Source: Roseobacter weihaiensis
Lineage (GTDB): Bacteria > Pseudomonadota > Alphaproteobacteria > Rhodobacterales > Rhodobacteraceae
Assembly: GCF_020622345.1 (NCBI RefSeq)
Contig: NZ_JACNMO010000006.1
Location: 62,001-126,000, forward strand
Reading direction: 5' to 3'
DNA length: 64,000 bases
The notes beneath the pieces were generated by a model. That model was not told the origin of the DNA. It was given only the letters and a program-made list of their open reading frames with translations, and did not search any database. Positions 8,351 to 17,407 of the stretch are shown here, in pieces. Positions within the stretch are counted from its first letter, which is position 1, and each line of letters opens with the position of its first letter. The position numbers and the translations under genes are program-made.

Positions 8351-9946
8351 ATGGCTCCCAAAGTACTCATTTCCGACAAGCTTTCTCCTGCCGCAGTACA
8401 GATTTTCAAAGACCGCGGCATCGAGGTCGATTTCCAGCCCGACGTGGGCAAGGACAAAGAGAAACTGGCCCGGATCATCGGTGACTACGATGGTCTCGCG
8501 ATCCGTTCCGCCACCAAGGTCACCGAAAAGATCATCGCAGCGGCGGGCAACCTGAAAGTGATCGGTCGCGCGGGCATCGGGACCGACAACATCGACAAGG
8601 ATGCAGCCTCTAAAAAGGGTATTATCGTCATGAACACACCCTACGGGAACATGATCACGACGGCGGAGCACGCCATTGCGATGATGTTTGCCGTTGCGCG
8701 TCAAATCCCCGAAGCCTCTGCCTCCACCCACGCGGGCAAATGGGAGAAATCGAAGTTCATGGGTGTGGAGCTGACCGGCAAGACGCTGGGGGTCATCGGC
8801 GCCGGCAATATCGGCGGCATCGTCTGCGACCGCGCCCTTGGCCTCAAGATGAAGGTTGTGGCCTATGACCCCTTTCTTGGGGCAGAAAAGGCCGAGAAGA
8901 TGGGTGTGCAGAAAGTCGAACTTGACGAATTGCTCACACGCGCCGATTTCATCACGCTGCATGTGCCTTTTACCGATCAAACCGCGAATATCCTCAGCAC
9001 CGATGCCATCGCCAGAATGAAACCTGGGGTAAGGATCATCAACTGTGCCCGCGGCGGGCTGGTGGATGAGGAAGCGCTGGCTGCAGCGCTGACATCAGGC
9101 CATGTGGCGGGGGCTGCCTTTGACGTCTTTGCGCAGGAACCGGCGACGGAAAACGTGCTGTTCAACCTGCCAAATGTCGTCTGTACCCCGCATCTTGGGG
9201 CCGCCACCACCGAAGCGCAGGAAAATGTCGCCCTGCAGGTGGCAGAGCAGATGTCGGATTACCTGCTGACCGGCGCGGTGGCCAATGCGCTCAACATGCC
9301 CTCTGTTACCGCCGAAGAGGCCAAGGTCATGGGCCCGTGGCTCAAGCTGTCGGGCCACCTTGGGGCCTTTATCGGGCAGATGACCGATGAGCCGATCAAG
9401 GCGATCAATATCCTCTACGACGGGTCGGTGGCGGAGATGAACCTCTCTGCGCTGAACTGCGGCGCTGTGGCGGGCATCATGAAAAAGGCCAACCCGGATG
9501 TGAACATGGTCTCTGCCCCGGTGATCGCACAGGAGCGCGGGATCAAGATCTCGACCACCAACCAGAGCAAATCCGGCGTCTTTGACGGCTACATCAAGGT
9601 GACCGTGGTCACGGACAAACGCGAGCGGTCGATTGCGGGCACCGTCTTCTCGGATGGCAAGCCGCGCTTTATCCAGATCAAGGGCATCCAGATCGACGCC
9701 GAAGTGGGCGCACATATGCTCTACACCACAAACGAGGACGTGCCCGGCATCATCGGCACGCTGGGTCAGACGATGGGAGCCAATGGCGTCAACATTGCGA
9801 ACTTTACACTGGGCCGGGCCGCTGCGAAGGGCGAGGCCATCGCACTTCTCTACGTGGACGAGCAGGTGCCCGGACCGGTGATCGAAAAGCTGCAGGAGAC
9901 CGGGCTCTTTACCCAGGTGAAGCCGCTGATGTTCGACGTGGCCTAA
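8351..9946 (+). CDS. serA: D-3-phosphoglycerate dehydrogenase SerA
   Basis: SerA catalyses the first committed step of serine synthesis, oxidising 3-phosphoglycerate to 3-phosphohydroxypyruvate with NAD+. The 531-residue protein is the long type I form. It has an N-terminal substrate/NAD domain with the dinucleotide loop GVIGAGNIGG, catalytic Arg in NCARGGLVDEEAL, Glu in FDVFAQEP and His in CTPHLGAATTEAQ. An intervening ASB-type domain follows, then a C-terminal ACT domain (VPGIIGTLGQTMGANGVNIA) that in this family mediates serine feedback. A strong AAAAAGGA ribosome-binding site precedes the ATG. A terminator follows about 25 bases past the stop. Confidence 0.97.
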   Translation: MAPKVLISDKLSPAAVQIFKDRGIEVDFQPDVGKDKEKLARIIGDYDGLAIRSATKVTEKIIAAAGNLKVIGRAGIGTDNIDKDAASKKGIIVMNTPYGNMITTAEHAIAMMFAVARQIPEASASTHAGKWEKSKFMGVELTGKTLGVIGAGNIGGIVCDRALGLKMKVVAYDPFLGAEKAEKMGVQKVELDELLTRADFITLHVPFTDQTANILSTDAIARMKPGVRIINCARGGLVDEEALAAALTSGHVAGAAFDVFAQEPATENVLFNLPNVVCTPHLGAATTEAQENVALQVAEQMSDYLLTGAVANALNMPSVTAEEAKVMGPWLKLSGHLGAFIGQMTDEPIKAINILYDGSVAEMNLSALNCGAVAGIMKKANPDVNMVSAPVIAQERGIKISTTNQSKSGVFDGYIKVTVVTDKRERSIAGTVFSDGKPRFIQIKGIQIDAEVGAHMLYTTNEDVPGIIGTLGQTMGANGVNIANFTLGRAAAKGEAIALLYVDEQVPGPVIEKLQETGLFTQVKPLMFDVA

Positions 9947-9970
9947 GCCACTCCTCACCCAAACCAAGGG

Positions 9971-9997
9971 AAGGCGCCACAGGGCGCTTTTTCTTTC
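9971..9997 (+). terminator. Rho-independent terminator of serC-serA
   Basis: Arms AAGGCGCC (9971-9978) and GGCGCTTT (9983-9990) pair over 8 positions with one G-T wobble, enclose a 4-base loop and run into TTTTT-C-TTT. The location just after the serA stop fits an intrinsic terminator. Confidence 0.85.
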
Positions 9998-10069
9998 TCC
10001 ACCGGCCGGTTCAGGGTCTTTCCACCGCGGGCTGGATACGGCATCACTATTCAAAACAGGAACGCCGCC

Positions 10070-10798
10070 ATGCCAGACCCGATTTACGCGATTGGAGACA
10101 TCCACGGACAGCTCGAAGAGCTTCACCGTGTGCTGGAGCTGATCGAGAAAGAAGGTGGCCCAGAGGCCAAGGTGGTTTTTGTCGGCGACTATGTCGATCG
10201 CGGCCTGAACAGCAAGGCCGTTGTGCAGACACTGATCGACGGGCAAGCGCGAGGCCGCAACTGGATGTGCCTCAAAGGCAATCACGACCGTTATCTGACC
10301 CGGTTTGTGGATGATATGATCATACAGGACCCCTGCACAGCCACGGGTCTTTTCTGGCTTCATCCGCGTTTGGGGGGCGACAAAACACTGCTGTCCTATG
10401 GCGTGCTGGCAGAAGACGGCTGGCCCATTCCCCCGATCCATGCGGAGGCCCGGCAGGCCGTGCCCGAGGCCCATCTCGACTTTCTGCGAAACTTGCCGCT
10501 GATACATGAAACCGACGACTTGATCTTTGTGCATGCCGGTCTGCGCCCCGGTGTGCCGCTTGCGCAACAGGAGGAGGATGATCTGGTCTGGATCAGAGAC
10601 CCGTTTCTGACCCACAAGGGCTCTTTCGGCAAACTGGTGGTGCATGGCCATACCGCGCTGGAGCATCCCCAGCACGCAGGCAACCGGGTCAACCTTGATG
10701 GGGGTGCTGGCTATTTCAGACCGCTGAATGCCGCGGTTTTCGAAGGCCGCGACTGCTGGCTGTTGTCCGATGCCGGCCGGGTTCCGCTGATCCCCTGA
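10070..10798 (+). CDS. Metallophosphoesterase of the serine/threonine protein phosphatase family
   Basis: The 242-residue protein has the full set of PPP-type metal motifs: GDIHGQ near residue 8, GDYVDRG near residue 43, KGNHDRYL, HAGLRPG and VHGHTALEHP. These bind two metals and hydrolyse phosphomonoesters, and the family includes lambda-type protein phosphatases and dinucleoside tetraphosphatases (ApaH-like). At this length it most resembles the compact bacterial Ser/Thr phosphatases. The true substrate could be a phosphoprotein or a small phosphoester. It stands alone after the serA terminator and converges with tdh, with a 9-base gap. Confidence 0.85.
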   Translation: MPDPIYAIGDIHGQLEELHRVLELIEKEGGPEAKVVFVGDYVDRGLNSKAVVQTLIDGQARGRNWMCLKGNHDRYLTRFVDDMIIQDPCTATGLFWLHPRLGGDKTLLSYGVLAEDGWPIPPIHAEARQAVPEAHLDFLRNLPLIHETDDLIFVHAGLRPGVPLAQQEEDDLVWIRDPFLTHKGSFGKLVVHGHTALEHPQHAGNRVNLDGGAGYFRPLNAAVFEGRDCWLLSDAGRVPLIP

Positions 10799-10807
10799 TC
10801 CTGCCGT

Positions 10808-11848
10808 CTAGATGGTCCAATCCAGCACGACCTTGCCCGATTTACCCGACCTCATCACCGCGAACCCCGCCTCGAACGCATCCACCGGGAATGTGTGGGT
10901 GATGACCCGGCTGACGTCCAGACCGTTCTGCAACATGGCGATCATCTTGTACCAGGTCTCGAAAATCTCGCGCCCGTAAACACCCTTGATCGTGATCGCC
11001 TTAAAGACGATCCGGCTCCAATCAACCGGCGATTTTCCAGGCGGAATCCCCAGCATCGCGATCCGGCCGCCCATGGTCATCGCCTCCACCATCTGATCCA
11101 GAGCCTGCTGGTTGCCCGACATCTCAAGACCCACGTCAAAGCCCTGTTTCATCCCCAGATCAGAGACCGTTTCGGCCAAATCGGCCTCTGTAACATTGAC
11201 GGGGACCACATCCGCAACCTTGGTGGCGAGCGCCAACCGGTCCGCATTCACGTCCGTGATGACCACATGCCGTGCGCCCGCATGACGCGCCACGGCGGCG
11301 GCCATGATCCCGATGGGACCCGCGCCGGTGATCAGCACGTCTTCTCCGATCAGATCGAAGCTCAATGCGGTGTGCACCGCATTGCCCAGAGGATCGAGGA
11401 TCGCGCCGATCTCATCGGGAATATCATCCGGCAACGGCACGACATTGAAGGCCGGCAAGCGCAGATATTGCGCAAAGGCTCCCTGCTCGTTCACGCCGAT
11501 GCCGCGCGTGCCGGGATCGAGGTGAAACTTGCCCGCGCGGCTCTGGCGCGAGGTCTTGCCAATCAGGTGCCCCTCGCCCGAACAGCGCTGACCGATGGTC
11601 AGATCGGTGACATTGCGCCCAAGCTCCACGATCTCGCCCGCAAACTCATGGCCGGTGATCATCGGCACCGGCACCGTCTCGGCGGCCCAGTCATCCCAGT
11701 TCCAGATGTGGATATCCGTGCCGCAGATGCCGGTCTTGTTGATCTTTATCAGCACGTCCTCCGGCCCGATCTCCGGCACCGGCGCCTGGGTCATCCACAA
11801 CCCTTCGCGCGGGTACAGTTTCGACAGTGCCTTCATCTCGTTGCTCAT
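10808..11848 (-). CDS. tdh: L-threonine 3-dehydrogenase lacking structural-zinc cysteines
   Basis: Tdh oxidises L-threonine to 2-amino-3-ketobutyrate with NAD+. Kbl then cleaves the product to glycine and acetyl-CoA. The 346-residue MDR protein keeps the catalytic zinc residues (Cys42 in GICGTDIH, His67-Glu68 in TGHEFAG) and the Rossmann loop GAGPIG. The structural-zinc lobe, which in E. coli-type enzymes carries four cysteines, reads [19 protein letters not shown] here. The expected positions are Gly97, Ser100, Ser103 and Asp111, so that zinc site is absent. The surrounding sequence (GEGHL, GIGVN-QGAF) is otherwise a clear Tdh. The start overlaps the kbl stop (ATGA). Confidence 0.95.
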   Translation of the reverse strand: MSNEMKALSKLYPREGLWMTQAPVPEIGPEDVLIKINKTGICGTDIHIWNWDDWAAETVPVPMITGHEFAGEIVELGRNVTDLTIGQRCSGEGHLIGKTSRQSRAGKFHLDPGTRGIGVNEQGAFAQYLRLPAFNVVPLPDDIPDEIGAILDPLGNAVHTALSFDLIGEDVLITGAGPIGIMAAAVARHAGARHVVITDVNADRLALATKVADVVPVNVTEADLAETVSDLGMKQGFDVGLEMSGNQQALDQMVEAMTMGGRIAMLGIPPGKSPVDWSRIVFKAITIKGVYGREIFETWYKMIAMLQNGLDVSRVITHTFPVDAFEAGFAVMRSGKSGKVVLDWTI

Positions 11849-13032
11849 GCGATCACCCCCACGGCTTTACCGGCAACTTTGAAGGCCGCCAACGCCTTGT
11901 CCAGATCCTCCCGGCTCAGGGCCGCGCTCATCTGCGTGCGGATACGCGCCTGTCCGCGCGGCACCACCGGGTAGAAAAACCCCGAAACAAAGACCCCCTC
12001 CTCAAAAAGCCGCGCCGCCATATCCTGTGCCACCTGTGCGTCCCCCAGCATCACCGGCACAATCGGATGGCTGCCGGGCAACAGGTCAAACCCCGCCGCA
12101 GTCAGGCCGTCCCGCCAGTACCGCGTATTGGCAAAGAGCTTTTCGCGCAGGTCATCGCCTGCTTCAACAAGGTCGAGCGCCTTGAGCCCCGCCGCGACAA
12201 TGGATGGCGGAAGGGAGTTGGAAAAGAGATAAGGCCGCGCACGCTGCCTGAGCAGATCGATCACCGGCTGCGGCCCCGCGATATAGCCGCCGATGGCCCC
12301 GCCCAGCGCTTTGCCCAAGGTACCGGTCAGAATGTCGACCGACACGCCCGCCTCTGCCGGGGTGCCGCGACCTTGCGGGCCCATGAACCCGGTGGCGTGG
12401 CAGTCATCGACCATCACCATCGCCTCGTATTTCTCCGCCAGGGCCTTGATCTCGGGTAGTTTCGCGAGATAGCCGTCCATGCTGAAAACACCATCCGTCG
12501 CGATCATTGTAAAACGTGCCCCTTCGTCACGGGCGAGTTTCAACTGACCCTCCAGATCGGCCATGTCGGAATTGGCATAGCGGTAGCGCCGCGCCTTGCA
12601 GAGCCGGATGCCATCAATGATCGACGCATGATTGAGCGCGTCAGACACCACCGCGTCCTCGGGCCCCAGAAGCGGCTCGAAAAGACCGCCATTGGCATCA
12701 AAGCACGCCGCGAAAAGGATCGAATCCTCCATGCCAAGAAATTCAGCAAGACGCGCTTCCAAGGCCCGGTGCAGGTCCTGCGTACCGCAGATAAACCGAA
12801 CCGATGCCATGCCAAAGCCGCGCGGGGCCATCGCGTCACGGGCCGCCGCAATCAGATCAGGATGATCGGCAAGACCCAGATAATTGTTCGCACAGAGGTT
12901 GATGACGCTGCGGTCCCCGACGGAGATTGTGCCCGACTGCGGCGATGTAATCGCCCGTTCACGCTTCATCATACCGTCGGCCGCAATCTGGTCGAGCGTG
13001 TCGGTGATATGCGCGAGATAGGCCTGGGTCAT
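11845..13032 (-). CDS. kbl: Glycine C-acetyltransferase (2-amino-3-ketobutyrate CoA ligase)
   Basis: Kbl is a PLP enzyme that cleaves 2-amino-3-ketobutyrate with CoA to glycine and acetyl-CoA, completing threonine catabolism started by Tdh. The 395-residue protein belongs to the alpha-oxoamine synthase family. Motifs include [34 protein letters not shown] and the PLP lysine in [11 protein letters not shown] start it at the Met of MTQAYLAH, which has a GGAG motif about 9 bases upstream. It is the first gene of the kbl-tdh operon, and the 94 bases between it and the XRE-cupin regulator gene contain three palindromes that overlap the probable promoter. Confidence 0.96.
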   Translation of the reverse strand: MTQAYLAHITDTLDQIAADGMMKRERAITSPQSGTISVGDRSVINLCANNYLGLADHPDLIAAARDAMAPRGFGMASVRFICGTQDLHRALEARLAEFLGMEDSILFAACFDANGGLFEPLLGPEDAVVSDALNHASIIDGIRLCKARRYRYANSDMADLEGQLKLARDEGARFTMIATDGVFSMDGYLAKLPEIKALAEKYEAMVMVDDCHATGFMGPQGRGTPAEAGVSVDILTGTLGKALGGAIGGYIAGPQPVIDLLRQRARPYLFSNSLPPSIVAAGLKALDLVEAGDDLREKLFANTRYWRDGLTAAGFDLLPGSHPIVPVMLGDAQVAQDMAARLFEEGVFVSGFFYPVVPRGQARIRTQMSAALSREDLDKALAAFKVAGKAVGVIA

Positions 13033-13066
13033 GTCAAAACTCTCCTTTGCGGGCACCTTTACCATG

Positions 13067-13115
13067 TCGGATATGATTCCGAAATATATATTTCTGTTAT
13101 TTTGGAATTATTCCA
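13067..13115 (-). promoter_or_regulatory. Three stacked palindromes in the kbl-tdh promoter region
   Basis: Three dyads lie in a row. TCGGA-N6-TCCGA is at 13067-13082, the perfect palindrome GAAATATATATTTC is at 13081-13094, and TGGAAT-T-ATTCCA is at 13103-13115. They occupy nearly all of the AT-rich gap ahead of kbl, where its promoter must lie. The gene directly upstream encodes an XRE-cupin regulator, which makes it the natural candidate to bind here. A related half-pattern, TCGGATAATTCG, lies over the regulator's own start at 13692-13703. Confidence 0.55.
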
Positions 13116-13126
13116 GTATCACGTCA

Positions 13127-13690
13127 TTAGCCGGTTTGGACAACCAGAAACGCGCGGGCGGTACCAACAGCTTTGATCCGGTGGGGGACATCGGCGCTAT
13201 AGCGCGCCGTATCGCCGGCTTGCAGACGGCTGACGTTCTCACCGCTTGTCACATCGACGACACCTTCGATCACGGTCAGATGCTCGCGCGCGCCCCTGGC
13301 ATGAGGCTGGCTGTCCAGCTCCCCATCGAGGGCAAACACCAGCTCATAGACCTCGTGCCGCCCGGCCTCCTCCGGGGGGGACAGAATGCGAATACGAACG
13401 CTTTTTCCTTTATTATTGATGGTTGGCACGTCTGAACTGCGCAAGGTCTCGATCTCTGCGGTCTTCGCCGCCATGTCCAGCAACCCGGCAAAATCGACCT
13501 GCAAGGCGCGGGTCAGATTCCACAGGGTGGCAATTGTCGGGCTGCTCTCGCCCCGCTCGATCTGGCTGACCATCGACCGGGATACCCCGGACAGTTTCGC
13601 CACCGCATCCAGTGACAGCCCAAGCCCCTGCCGTGCTTCTTTCAGACGTGCGGGCAATTGGCCGAGGATCGGGTCAGTGGTATCCGCCAT
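13127..13690 (-). CDS. XRE-family transcriptional regulator with C-terminal cupin sensor domain
   Basis: The 187-residue protein has an N-terminal helix-turn-helix of the XRE/Cro type (about residues 14-68, with LSLDAVAKLSGVSRSMVSQI and ERGESSPTIATLW). A C-terminal cupin barrel (about 115-185) is recognisable from the EVYELVFALDGELDSQPH and GVVDVTSG segments. Such regulators often sense small metabolites such as amino acids. It lies upstream of kbl-tdh in the same orientation, 94 bases away, and is the best candidate to control threonine catabolism. No ribosome-binding site precedes the ATG at 13690. A TTGACA element at 13720-13725 and an AT-rich -10 place the transcript start close to the ATG, so the mRNA may be leaderless. 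Confidence 0.85.
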   Translation of the reverse strand: MADTTDPILGQLPARLKEARQGLGLSLDAVAKLSGVSRSMVSQIERGESSPTIATLWNLTRALQVDFAGLLDMAAKTAEIETLRSSDVPTINNKGKSVRIRILSPPEEAGRHEVYELVFALDGELDSQPHARGAREHLTVIEGVVDVTSGENVSRLQAGDTARYSADVPHRIKAVGTARAFLVVQTG

Positions 13691-13691
13691 A

Positions 13692-13725
13692 TCGGATAAT
13701 TCGCGTATATAAAGGAGACTGTCAA
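13692..13725 (-). promoter_or_regulatory. Probable promoter and autoregulatory site of the XRE-cupin gene
   Basis: On the minus strand TTGACA (complement 13720-13725) is followed 17-18 bases later by AATTAT/GAATTA, which lies inside the sequence TCGGATAATTCG (13692-13703 on the plus strand). That sequence shares GGAT-AATTC with the palindromes before kbl. Overlap of the -10 with an operator-like site would suit autorepression. The spacing puts the transcription start at or very near the ATG. The thiolase gene diverges from here. Confidence 0.35.
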
Positions 13726-13811
13726 TATCGCATCCCGCTTGACGGCACGTTGCCACTGACAATGCTGCCCCTCAAAGGCATAGTGCCCAAAACATGCAAG
13801 CGGAGGATACC

Positions 13812-14990
13812 ATGACCCACGACATCGTAATTCTGGACGGCGCACGCACGGCCATCGGAACCTTTGGCGGCGCACTGGCTGCAACGCCTCCCATCGAGCT
13901 TGCGACAACCGCAAGCAAAGCAGCCTTGGAGAAATCCGGCGTCGCGGGCGATCAGATCGGGCATGTGGCCTTTGGGCATGTGATAAACACCGAACCGCGC
14001 GACATGTACCTCAGCCGTGTCGCCGCGATGCAGGCCGGTGTCCCGGACAGCGTGCCGGCGATGAATGTGAACCGCCTTTGCGGGTCGGGCGCGCAGGCCA
14101 TCGTGTCCGTCATTCAGTCCCTGATGCTGGGCGATGCCGGATTTGGCCTTGCGGGTGGGGCGGAGAACATGTCGCGCTCCCCCTTCATCATCCCGCAACA
14201 ACGGTGGGGTGCAAAGATGGGCGATGTCAAATCACTCGACATGATGCTGGGGGCGTTGAACTGCCCGTTTGGCACCGGGCACATGGGCGTCACGGCAGAG
14301 AATGTCGCGTCCGAGCATGACATCAGCCGCGCCGAGCAGGACAGCTTTGCCCTGCAAAGCCAGCAACGCGCGGCCGCAGCCCTGGAGGCAGGGCATTTTG
14401 CCTCGCAGATCGCACCCGTGGAGGTGCGCGTTAAACGCGACATGGTCAGCTTCGAGGTGGACGAGCACCCCAAGGCAACCACGGCAGAGGCGCTCGCCGG
14501 GCTGCGCACGGTGTTCCAGAAAGACGGCACGGTGACGGCGGGCAATGCCAGCGGTATCAATGACGGCGCCGCAGCACTGGTGCTGGCGACGGCCGAGGCC
14601 GCAGAAGCGGCGGGGCTCTCACCCAAGGCGCGGGTTTTGGGTTATGCGCATGCCGGTGTGCGCCCCGAAGTCATGGGCATCGGGCCTGTCCCGGCGGTGC
14701 AAAACCTGATGCACCGCACCGGCCTGACCGTTGGTGACTTCGACGTGATTGAAAGCAACGAAGCCTTTGCGGCGCAAGCGCTGGCCGTCAGCAAGGAGCT
14801 GGGGCTCGACGGGGACAAGGTCAATCCGAACGGCGGCGCGATTGCGCTGGGGCATCCAGTCGGGGCGACGGGGGCGATCATCACGCTCAAGGCGCTCTAT
14901 GAGCTGGAGCGCATCCAGGGCAAGCGGGCGCTCATCACCATGTGTATCGGTGGCGGGCAGGGCATTGCGCTGGCGATCGAGAGCCTCTGA
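13812..14990 (+). CDS. Acetyl-CoA C-acyltransferase (beta-ketothiolase)
   Basis: This 392-residue biosynthetic or degradative thiolase has all catalytic elements: nucleophilic cysteine in NRLCGSGAQA, His in GGAIALGHPVGATGA, and the second cysteine in MCIGGGQG. It interconverts two acetyl-CoA with acetoacetyl-CoA, or cleaves longer 3-ketoacyl-CoAs. The ordinary choice between PhaA/AtoB and BktB types cannot be settled by eye. The ATG at 13812 has GGAGG 5 bases upstream. It diverges from the XRE-cupin regulator, and acetyl-CoA is a product of the kbl reaction, but a regulatory link is only a guess. It converges on ubiB. Confidence 0.92.
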   Translation: MTHDIVILDGARTAIGTFGGALAATPPIELATTASKAALEKSGVAGDQIGHVAFGHVINTEPRDMYLSRVAAMQAGVPDSVPAMNVNRLCGSGAQAIVSVIQSLMLGDAGFGLAGGAENMSRSPFIIPQQRWGAKMGDVKSLDMMLGALNCPFGTGHMGVTAENVASEHDISRAEQDSFALQSQQRAAAALEAGHFASQIAPVEVRVKRDMVSFEVDEHPKATTAEALAGLRTVFQKDGTVTAGNASGINDGAAALVLATAEAAEAAGLSPKARVLGYAHAGVRPEVMGIGPVPAVQNLMHRTGLTVGDFDVIESNEAFAAQALAVSKELGLDGDKVNPNGGAIALGHPVGATGAIITLKALYELERIQGKRALITMCIGGGQGIALAIESL

Positions 14991-14995
14991 AAAGG

Positions 14996-15018
14996 GCGGG
15001 TGACGCTTCGGCACCCGC
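14996..15018. terminator. Hairpin between convergent thiolase and ubiB genes
   Basis: GCGGGTG (14996-15002) pairs with CACCCGC (15012-15018) around a 9-base loop, exactly in the 29-base gap between two convergent stop codons. There is no T-run on either side, so it may act only weakly as a bidirectional terminator or protect 3' ends. Confidence 0.4.
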
Positions 15019-15019
15019 G

Positions 15020-16567
15020 TCAGAACAGGATCATATCCACCGCGATCAACGTCAGAGACCCCGATATCCCGATGGTCAGACCCAGGATGACCGCCCCCAA
15101 AACCCACCGGAAAAGGCCGCTTTCCCTGCGCGCCGGTGGGGGGTTCGCCTGACGGATCAGGGCCTCTTCGACCAGCGCGGGCAGCCGCGGGCCGAATCGG
15201 GACACGACGCGCGCGGTCTTGGCCAGATCGCTCAGCGTCGCCCGCGGCCCGATGGATTTCGAGATATAATTGGTCACGATGGGGCTCGCGACCTGCCAGA
15301 TGTTGATCTGCGGGTTGAGCGACCGCGCGACCCCTTCCACCACCACCATCGTGCGCTGCAAGAGGATCAGCTCGGTCCGCGTTTCCATGCCGAACCGCTC
15401 GGTCACCTCGAACAGGTAATTCAGCAACCGCCCCATGGAGATCTTATTGGCGTCCATGCCAAAAATCGGCTCGCCCACGGCACGCAGGGCGCGGGCAAAT
15501 TCATCCACATCCTTGTCAGCGGGCACATAGCCTGCCTCAAAATGCACCTCGGCCACCCGTTTGTAATCCTTACGAATAAAGCCAAAGAGGATTTCGGCGT
15601 AAACGCGGCGGGTGTATTCGTCGATGTGCCCCATGATGCCGAAATCATAGGCGATGATATCACCATTGGGCGCGACCTTGAGGTTGCCCTGGTGCATATC
15701 AGCGTGAAAGAACCCGTCCCGCAACGCGTGACTGAGAAAGAGCTGCAGTACCCGGTTGCCCAGGTCGATCCGGTTGTGCCCGGCCGCGTCAATCGCGGCA
15801 TTATCCCCCATCGGGACGCCATCCGCCCAGCCAAGGGTCATCACCCGGCGGGCCGAGAGTTCCCATTTGATCTCGGGCAGTTGAAAGCCTTCGTCGGTCT
15901 TGGTGTTGGCGGCAAATTCGGACGCGGCGGAGGATTCAAGCCGCAGGTCCAACTCACCCTGCACAACCCCGTCAAAGTGCTCGATCACCTCCATCGGGCG
16001 CAAACGCCGCGCGCCGGGGGCAAAAATTTCGACCATGCGGGCCGCGAGGTAAAACGCATCCACATCCTTGGCAAAGGCGCGTTCGATCCCCGGACGCAGG
16101 ACCTTGACCGCGACCTTTTCACCGGTTTCAGAGATGGTCGCCTGATGCACCTGCGCGATGGAGGCGGCCGCCACCGGTGCGCTGAACTCGGAGAACACCG
16201 CATCAACCGAAACACCCAATTCCTTTTGGACCTCCGCCTTGGCCTCGGCCACCGAAAAGGGGGGCAGCTTGTCTTGCAACACGCGCAGTTGCACGGCCAA
16301 TTCGTCGCCCACCACATCCGGGCGGGTCGACAGGATTTGCCCGAACTTGATGTAGGCCGGGCCCAAAGCGGTCAGCGCACGGGTGGCCGGCGGCATGGTC
16401 GGATCGCCCTTGTAGCCCAGAAACTTGAACGGCAGCCCAAGCGCCCGCGCGACGAACCGCAAGGCCGGCGGCGCCTCAAAGGCGTCCAGCACCACATTCA
16501 TGGCGCCGGTGCGTTCCAGCGTGGCGCCTGTTCGGATCAAGCGCCAGATGTTGTGAGGTCCGCGCAT
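15020..16567 (-). CDS. ubiB: UbiB atypical protein kinase-like ubiquinone biosynthesis factor
   Basis: UbiB is an ABC1/ADCK-family ATPase needed for ubiquinone synthesis, probably helping to extract or organise lipid intermediates at the membrane. The 515-residue protein shows the family KxGQ segment (IKFGQILSTRPDVV), the alanine-rich loop APVAAASIAQVHQA that replaces a normal glycine loop, a GELDLRLESSAA helix, the HADMHQGN catalytic loop and AYDFGIMG as the metal-binding DFG. Two C-terminal hydrophobic segments (VLGAVILGLTIGISGSLTLI) anchor it. The ATG follows the ubiE stop with no gap (TGAATG), so ubiE-ubiB are co-translated. Confidence 0.95.
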   Translation of the reverse strand: MRGPHNIWRLIRTGATLERTGAMNVVLDAFEAPPALRFVARALGLPFKFLGYKGDPTMPPATRALTALGPAYIKFGQILSTRPDVVGDELAVQLRVLQDKLPPFSVAEAKAEVQKELGVSVDAVFSEFSAPVAAASIAQVHQATISETGEKVAVKVLRPGIERAFAKDVDAFYLAARMVEIFAPGARRLRPMEVIEHFDGVVQGELDLRLESSAASEFAANTKTDEGFQLPEIKWELSARRVMTLGWADGVPMGDNAAIDAAGHNRIDLGNRVLQLFLSHALRDGFFHADMHQGNLKVAPNGDIIAYDFGIMGHIDEYTRRVYAEILFGFIRKDYKRVAEVHFEAGYVPADKDVDEFARALRAVGEPIFGMDANKISMGRLLNYLFEVTERFGMETRTELILLQRTMVVVEGVARSLNPQINIWQVASPIVTNYISKSIGPRATLSDLAKTARVVSRFGPRLPALVEEALIRQANPPPARRESGLFRWVLGAVILGLTIGISGSLTLIAVDMILF

Positions 16568-17320
16568 TCAGAGCTTCCAGCCGGAATGCAGACAGGCGAC
16601 GCCCATCGTCAGGTTTCGGTATTTGGCATTCTCGAACCCTGCCGTGCGCACCATCTGCAAAAAAGTCTCCTGATCGGGGAAGTTGCGGATGGATTCCACA
16701 AGATACTGATAGCTGTCGCGGTCGCCCGCAATCATCTGACCCATCCGCGGAATGACGTTAAAGCTATAGAGATCATAGGCTTTTTGCATCGCCGGGTTAG
16801 GCAATTGGCTGAATTCAAGCACCATCAGCCGCCCGCCGGGACGCAGCACGCGGAAGGCTTCGGCCAGCGCCTCCTGGGGCCGGGTCACATTTCTGATCCC
16901 GAAAGAGATCGTGTAGACGTCAAAGCTGTTGTCAGCAAAGGGCAGCGCCATGGCATCCCCGGTGACCCAATCGAGCTGGTCGCTCATGGCTTCGGCTTCA
17001 GCGCGTTTGCGGCCCTCCACCAGCATGGATTCAGTCAGATCCAGCACCGTCGCATGGCCCGTGCCCGCGCGTTTGAGAAACCGAAAGGAGATGTCACCGG
17101 TGCCACCCGCCACATCGAGCAGCCGTTGACCGGCGCGCGGGGCCAGCCAATCCATCATGGCGTCTTTCCACAGCCGGTGGATACCGCCTGACATCACATC
17201 ATTCATGATGTCATATCTGCTCGCCACTGAAGAAAAGACCCCCTGCACCCGCCCGGCCTTTTCGCCTTCGGGCACGGTTTCAAATCCGAAATGGGTGGTT
17301 TTGTCGCTTTCGTCGCTCAT
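16568..17320 (-). CDS. ubiE: Demethylmenaquinone/demethoxyubiquinol C-methyltransferase UbiE
   Basis: UbiE adds the C-methyl group to the quinone ring in ubiquinone (and menaquinone) synthesis using SAM. The 250-residue class I methyltransferase has the family opening [20 protein letters not shown], the SAM-binding motif [12 protein letters not shown] and the family motif [21 protein letters not shown] start it at [12 protein letters not shown] longer frame upstream lacks support. It leads the ubiE-ubiB unit and diverges from mutM across a gap of only 87 bases. The mutM/ubiE/ubiB neighbourhood near dnaA is frequent in alphaproteobacteria. Confidence 0.96.
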   Translation of the reverse strand: MSDESDKTTHFGFETVPEGEKAGRVQGVFSSVASRYDIMNDVMSGGIHRLWKDAMMDWLAPRAGQRLLDVAGGTGDISFRFLKRAGTGHATVLDLTESMLVEGRKRAEAEAMSDQLDWVTGDAMALPFADNSFDVYTISFGIRNVTRPQEALAEAFRVLRPGGRLMVLEFSQLPNPAMQKAYDLYSFNVIPRMGQMIAGDRDSYQYLVESIRNFPDQETFLQMVRTAGFENAKYRNLTMGVACLHSGWKL

Positions 17321-17407
17321 AAGCTCTTGTGGTCCTTGCACTTCGTCCTTTGTTATAGAGTGCGAGAGGGCAGGCACAATGCGTCCCTTTGGTCACAGGG
17401 AAATGAA

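Noticed and set aside
14996-15018. Functional bidirectional terminator
   Set aside because: The hairpin is present but has no T-run on either strand, so it is reported only as a weak candidate.
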